DNA from: Legionellales bacterium
Lineage (GTDB): Bacteria > Pseudomonadota > Gammaproteobacteria > Legionellales > Legionellaceae
Reading direction: 5' to 3'
Assembly (NCBI GenBank): GCA_020050955.1
Contig: JAGVJT010000145.1
Coordinates: 1-8,014 of the forward strand
Length of the DNA: 8,014 bases
A program made the translations under genes and the position numbers. Below the pieces are notes generated by a model. The model was not told the origin of the DNA, searched no databases, and saw nothing but the letters and a program-made list of their open reading frames with translations. Below, in pieces: positions 6,323 to 8,014 of the stretch; positions within the stretch are counted from its first letter, which is position 1; each line of letters opens with the position of its first letter.

Positions 6323-7149
6323 GATGCGCTATCTCTTAAAAGTTCATTAATACTAACTTTGGCACGTGTTTTTTCATCGACTTGTTTGACAATGACAGCA
6401 CAATAAAGACTATGGCTACCGTCGGCACTGGGAAGGTTTCCTGCGACGACCACTGATCCTGCCGGTATTCGACCGTAAGTAATGTCACCGGTTAAGCGGT
6501 TATAAATTTTTGTGCTTTGACCTAAAAATACGCCCATGGAAAGCACTGAGTTACGCTCAACAATCACACCTTCAACAACCTCTGAACGTGCGCCAATAAA
6601 ACAATTATCTTCGATGATAGTCGGATTAGCTTGTAGTGGTTCTAATACGCCGCCAATCCCGACGCCACCGGAAAGATGAACGTTTTTTCCGATTTGCGCG
6701 CAAGAGCCAACGGTTGCCCATGTGTCGACCATGACTCCTTCGTCGACATACGCACCGATGTTGACATATGAAGGCATTAAGATGGTATTTTTTCCAATGA
6801 ATCCACCACGACGAACCATGGCAGGAGGTACAATGCGCGCGCCTATCTCTGCAAAGGCTGCTGGCGACATGTCACTAAATTTTGGCGGTATTTTGTCATA
6901 AAATTGGCACAATCCACCTGCATCCATCATACGGTTATCGTAGCATCTAAAGGATAATAAAATCGCTTTTTTAAGCCATTGATGCACAACCCATTCGTCT
7001 GCAATTTTTTCAGCAACACGTAAATTTCCTGTATCAAGTTGATTGAAAATATGTTCAAGTGCTTCTTTTAAATCATTCGGGACATTATTGGGCGATAGCG
7101 TTTGACGGTTTTCAAAATAGTATTCGATGCATGATTGGTAAGACGGCAT
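6319..7149 (-). CDS. dapD: Tetrahydrodipicolinate N-succinyltransferase
   Basis: Transfers succinyl from succinyl-CoA to tetrahydrodipicolinate, giving N-succinyl-2-amino-6-ketopimelate, the committed step of the succinylase branch of diaminopimelate synthesis. The protein has 276 residues, against 274 in E. coli. An N-terminal helical domain (about 1-100) contains LRVAEKI and [14 protein letters not shown] left-handed beta-helix of hexapeptide repeats follows, with VDTWATVGS (141-149), [17 protein letters not shown] (160-176) and [12 protein letters not shown] (184-195). D142 and E190 fall where catalytic acids have been reported in homologues. The C-terminal part includes [10 protein letters not shown] and SLYCAVIVK, nearly as in E. 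coli. AAGGAA (7155-7160 on the complement), 5 nt before the ATG, fixes the start. The upstream metB-like gene ends 17 nt away and dapE overlaps the stop codon. The reaction partner of DapE is therefore encoded beside it. Confidence 0.97.
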   Translation of the reverse strand: MPSYQSCIEYYFENRQTLSPNNVPNDLKEALEHIFNQLDTGNLRVAEKIADEWVVHQWLKKAILLSFRCYDNRMMDAGGLCQFYDKIPPKFSDMSPAAFAEIGARIVPPAMVRRGGFIGKNTILMPSYVNIGAYVDEGVMVDTWATVGSCAQIGKNVHLSGGVGIGGVLEPLQANPTIIEDNCFIGARSEVVEGVIVERNSVLSMGVFLGQSTKIYNRLTGDITYGRIPAGSVVVAGNLPSADGSHSLYCAVIVKQVDEKTRAKVSINELLRDSAS

Positions 7150-7166
7150 ATTTATTCCTTGCTAAA

Positions 7167-8014
7167 TCAGGTTAAGTGCATGTGCTTAAGTGCGTTATCA
7201 AGATCTGCTTTCAGATCATCGACATGTTCAACTCCAACTGATAATCGAACAAATCCATCAGAAATGCCGAGCGCTTGGCGTTGAGTCAGCGGAATGGATG
7301 CATGTGTCATGATGCCTGGGTGCTCGATTAAACTTTCAACACCACCTAAGCTTTCGGCGAGTGTAAACAAATGACAATGCGATAAGAATGCACGTGCTTT
7401 GTTTAAACCACCTTTTATGGTCATGGAAATCATACCACCAAACGCATGCATTTGGCGTGTTGCAAGTGCATGTTGTGGGTGATTAGATAATCCTGGATAA
7501 ATAACATGTTCAACCAAAGGATGTGTGTTTAACCAGGCCGCAAGCTCTGCTGCGTTATCACAATGGCGTTGCATACGTAATGGCAATGTTTTCAGGCTGC
7601 GCAAAACTAAAAAACTGTCAAAAGGTGCGCCAATGCTGCCACAAGCATTGTGTAAAAAAGCAAGTTTGTCTGCAAGTGTTGGTTGGTTGCCAACAACGAC
7701 AATACCACTGACAACATCAGAGTGGCCATTTAAGTATTTTGTTGCAGAATGAAGGACGATGTCTGCGCCTAGCTCAAGAGGGCGTTGGATCCATGGTGTG
7801 GCAAATGTGTTATCGACAACCGTGATGATTTGATGTTGTTTCGCTATCGTTGTGATTTGCGCAATGTCGACAAGTTTTAATAACGGATTTGAGGGTGTTT
7901 CAAGCCAAATCATGCGTGTTGTTGGTAAAATCGCGTCTTTTAGCGCCTGAACATCGGTCATGTCAACGAATGAAAAGGACAAAGATGAGGTTCGCGTTTT
8001 TACTTTATCAAAAA
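7167..8014 (-). CDS. metB: Cystathionine gamma-synthase-type PLP enzyme, N-terminus beyond the right edge
   Basis: Cys/Met-metabolism PLP enzyme of the transsulfuration family. MetB joins O-succinylhomoserine and cysteine into cystathionine, while close relatives (cystathionine gamma- or beta-lyase) run lyase reactions. The visible 282 codons carry the C-terminal two thirds; about 100 residues including the start are outside the window. The frame stays open from SFVDMTD to the edge. Numbering from that SFVDMTD region (M1 at 7982), visible motifs are ETPSNPLLKLVDI (28-40), DNTFATP (57-63), the PLP-binding SATKYLNGHSD (79-89, Schiff-base lysine K82), PLRMQRH (134-140), ESLGGVESLIEHP (210-222) and RLSVGVE (246-252), where R246 should bind the substrate carboxylate. 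Lyase versus synthase cannot be settled from this part; the symbol is the best guess from overall resemblance. It lies 17 nt upstream of dapD on the same strand, so it is probably the operon's upstream gene. Confidence 0.88.
   Translation of the reverse strand, partial: FDKVKTRTSSLSFSFVDMTDVQALKDAILPTTRMIWLETPSNPLLKLVDIAQITTIAKQHQIITVVDNTFATPWIQRPLELGADIVLHSATKYLNGHSDVVSGIVVVGNQPTLADKLAFLHNACGSIGAPFDSFLVLRSLKTLPLRMQRHCDNAAELAAWLNTHPLVEHVIYPGLSNHPQHALATRQMHAFGGMISMTIKGGLNKARAFLSHCHLFTLAESLGGVESLIEHPGIMTHASIPLTQRQALGISDGFVRLSVGVEHVDDLKADLDNALKHMHLT

Overview
The window looks like a chromosomal piece of a gammaproteobacterium with moderate-to-low GC, probably host-associated. DapD and DapE match the enterobacterial-type enzymes closely (DapE has the usual 376-residue length), which supports Gammaproteobacteria. 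The coiled-coil and two-transmembrane proteins of unknown function on the left resemble the accessory or effector-like genes of Legionellales such as Coxiellaceae. That placement is inference, because there is no rRNA or other phylogenetic marker here.

Left block (1-3340, + strand): a large charged, all-helical protein is cut by the left edge. Two tandem paralogues of 279 and 275 residues follow, about 45% identical by hand alignment. Each has a helical N-terminal region, two adjacent hydrophobic segments in a hairpin arrangement, and a conserved C-terminal motif (QPIDTSNL..FDELD). The first paralogue starts 33 nt after the large gene behind a strong ribosome binding site. The second lies beyond a 241-bp spacer holding a stem-loop, a GC-rich palindromic repeat and an AT-rich dyad. 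No function could be recognised. The architecture recalls membrane-inserted secreted proteins of intracellular bacteria.

Middle block (3341-5116, + strand): after a likely intrinsic terminator and a candidate promoter comes a DAACS/SDF-family sodium- or proton-coupled transporter, translationally coupled (ATGA overlap) to a small GtrA-like membrane protein. The transporter keeps the family fold but has glutamate where acidic-substrate transporters have their substrate-binding arginine, so its substrate is probably not aspartate, glutamate or a dicarboxylate.

Right block (5192-8014, - strand, convergent with the middle block): a compact operon reading metB-like, dapD, dapE. The cystathionine gamma-synthase-type PLP enzyme, cut by the right edge, belongs to the transsulfuration branch of methionine and cysteine metabolism. 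DapD and DapE are the succinylation and desuccinylation steps of the lysine/diaminopimelate pathway. Both branches derive from aspartate semialdehyde and use succinyl groups. A short GC-rich palindrome separates the two convergent units. I saw no tRNA, rRNA, CRISPR array, insertion sequence or complete mobile element.
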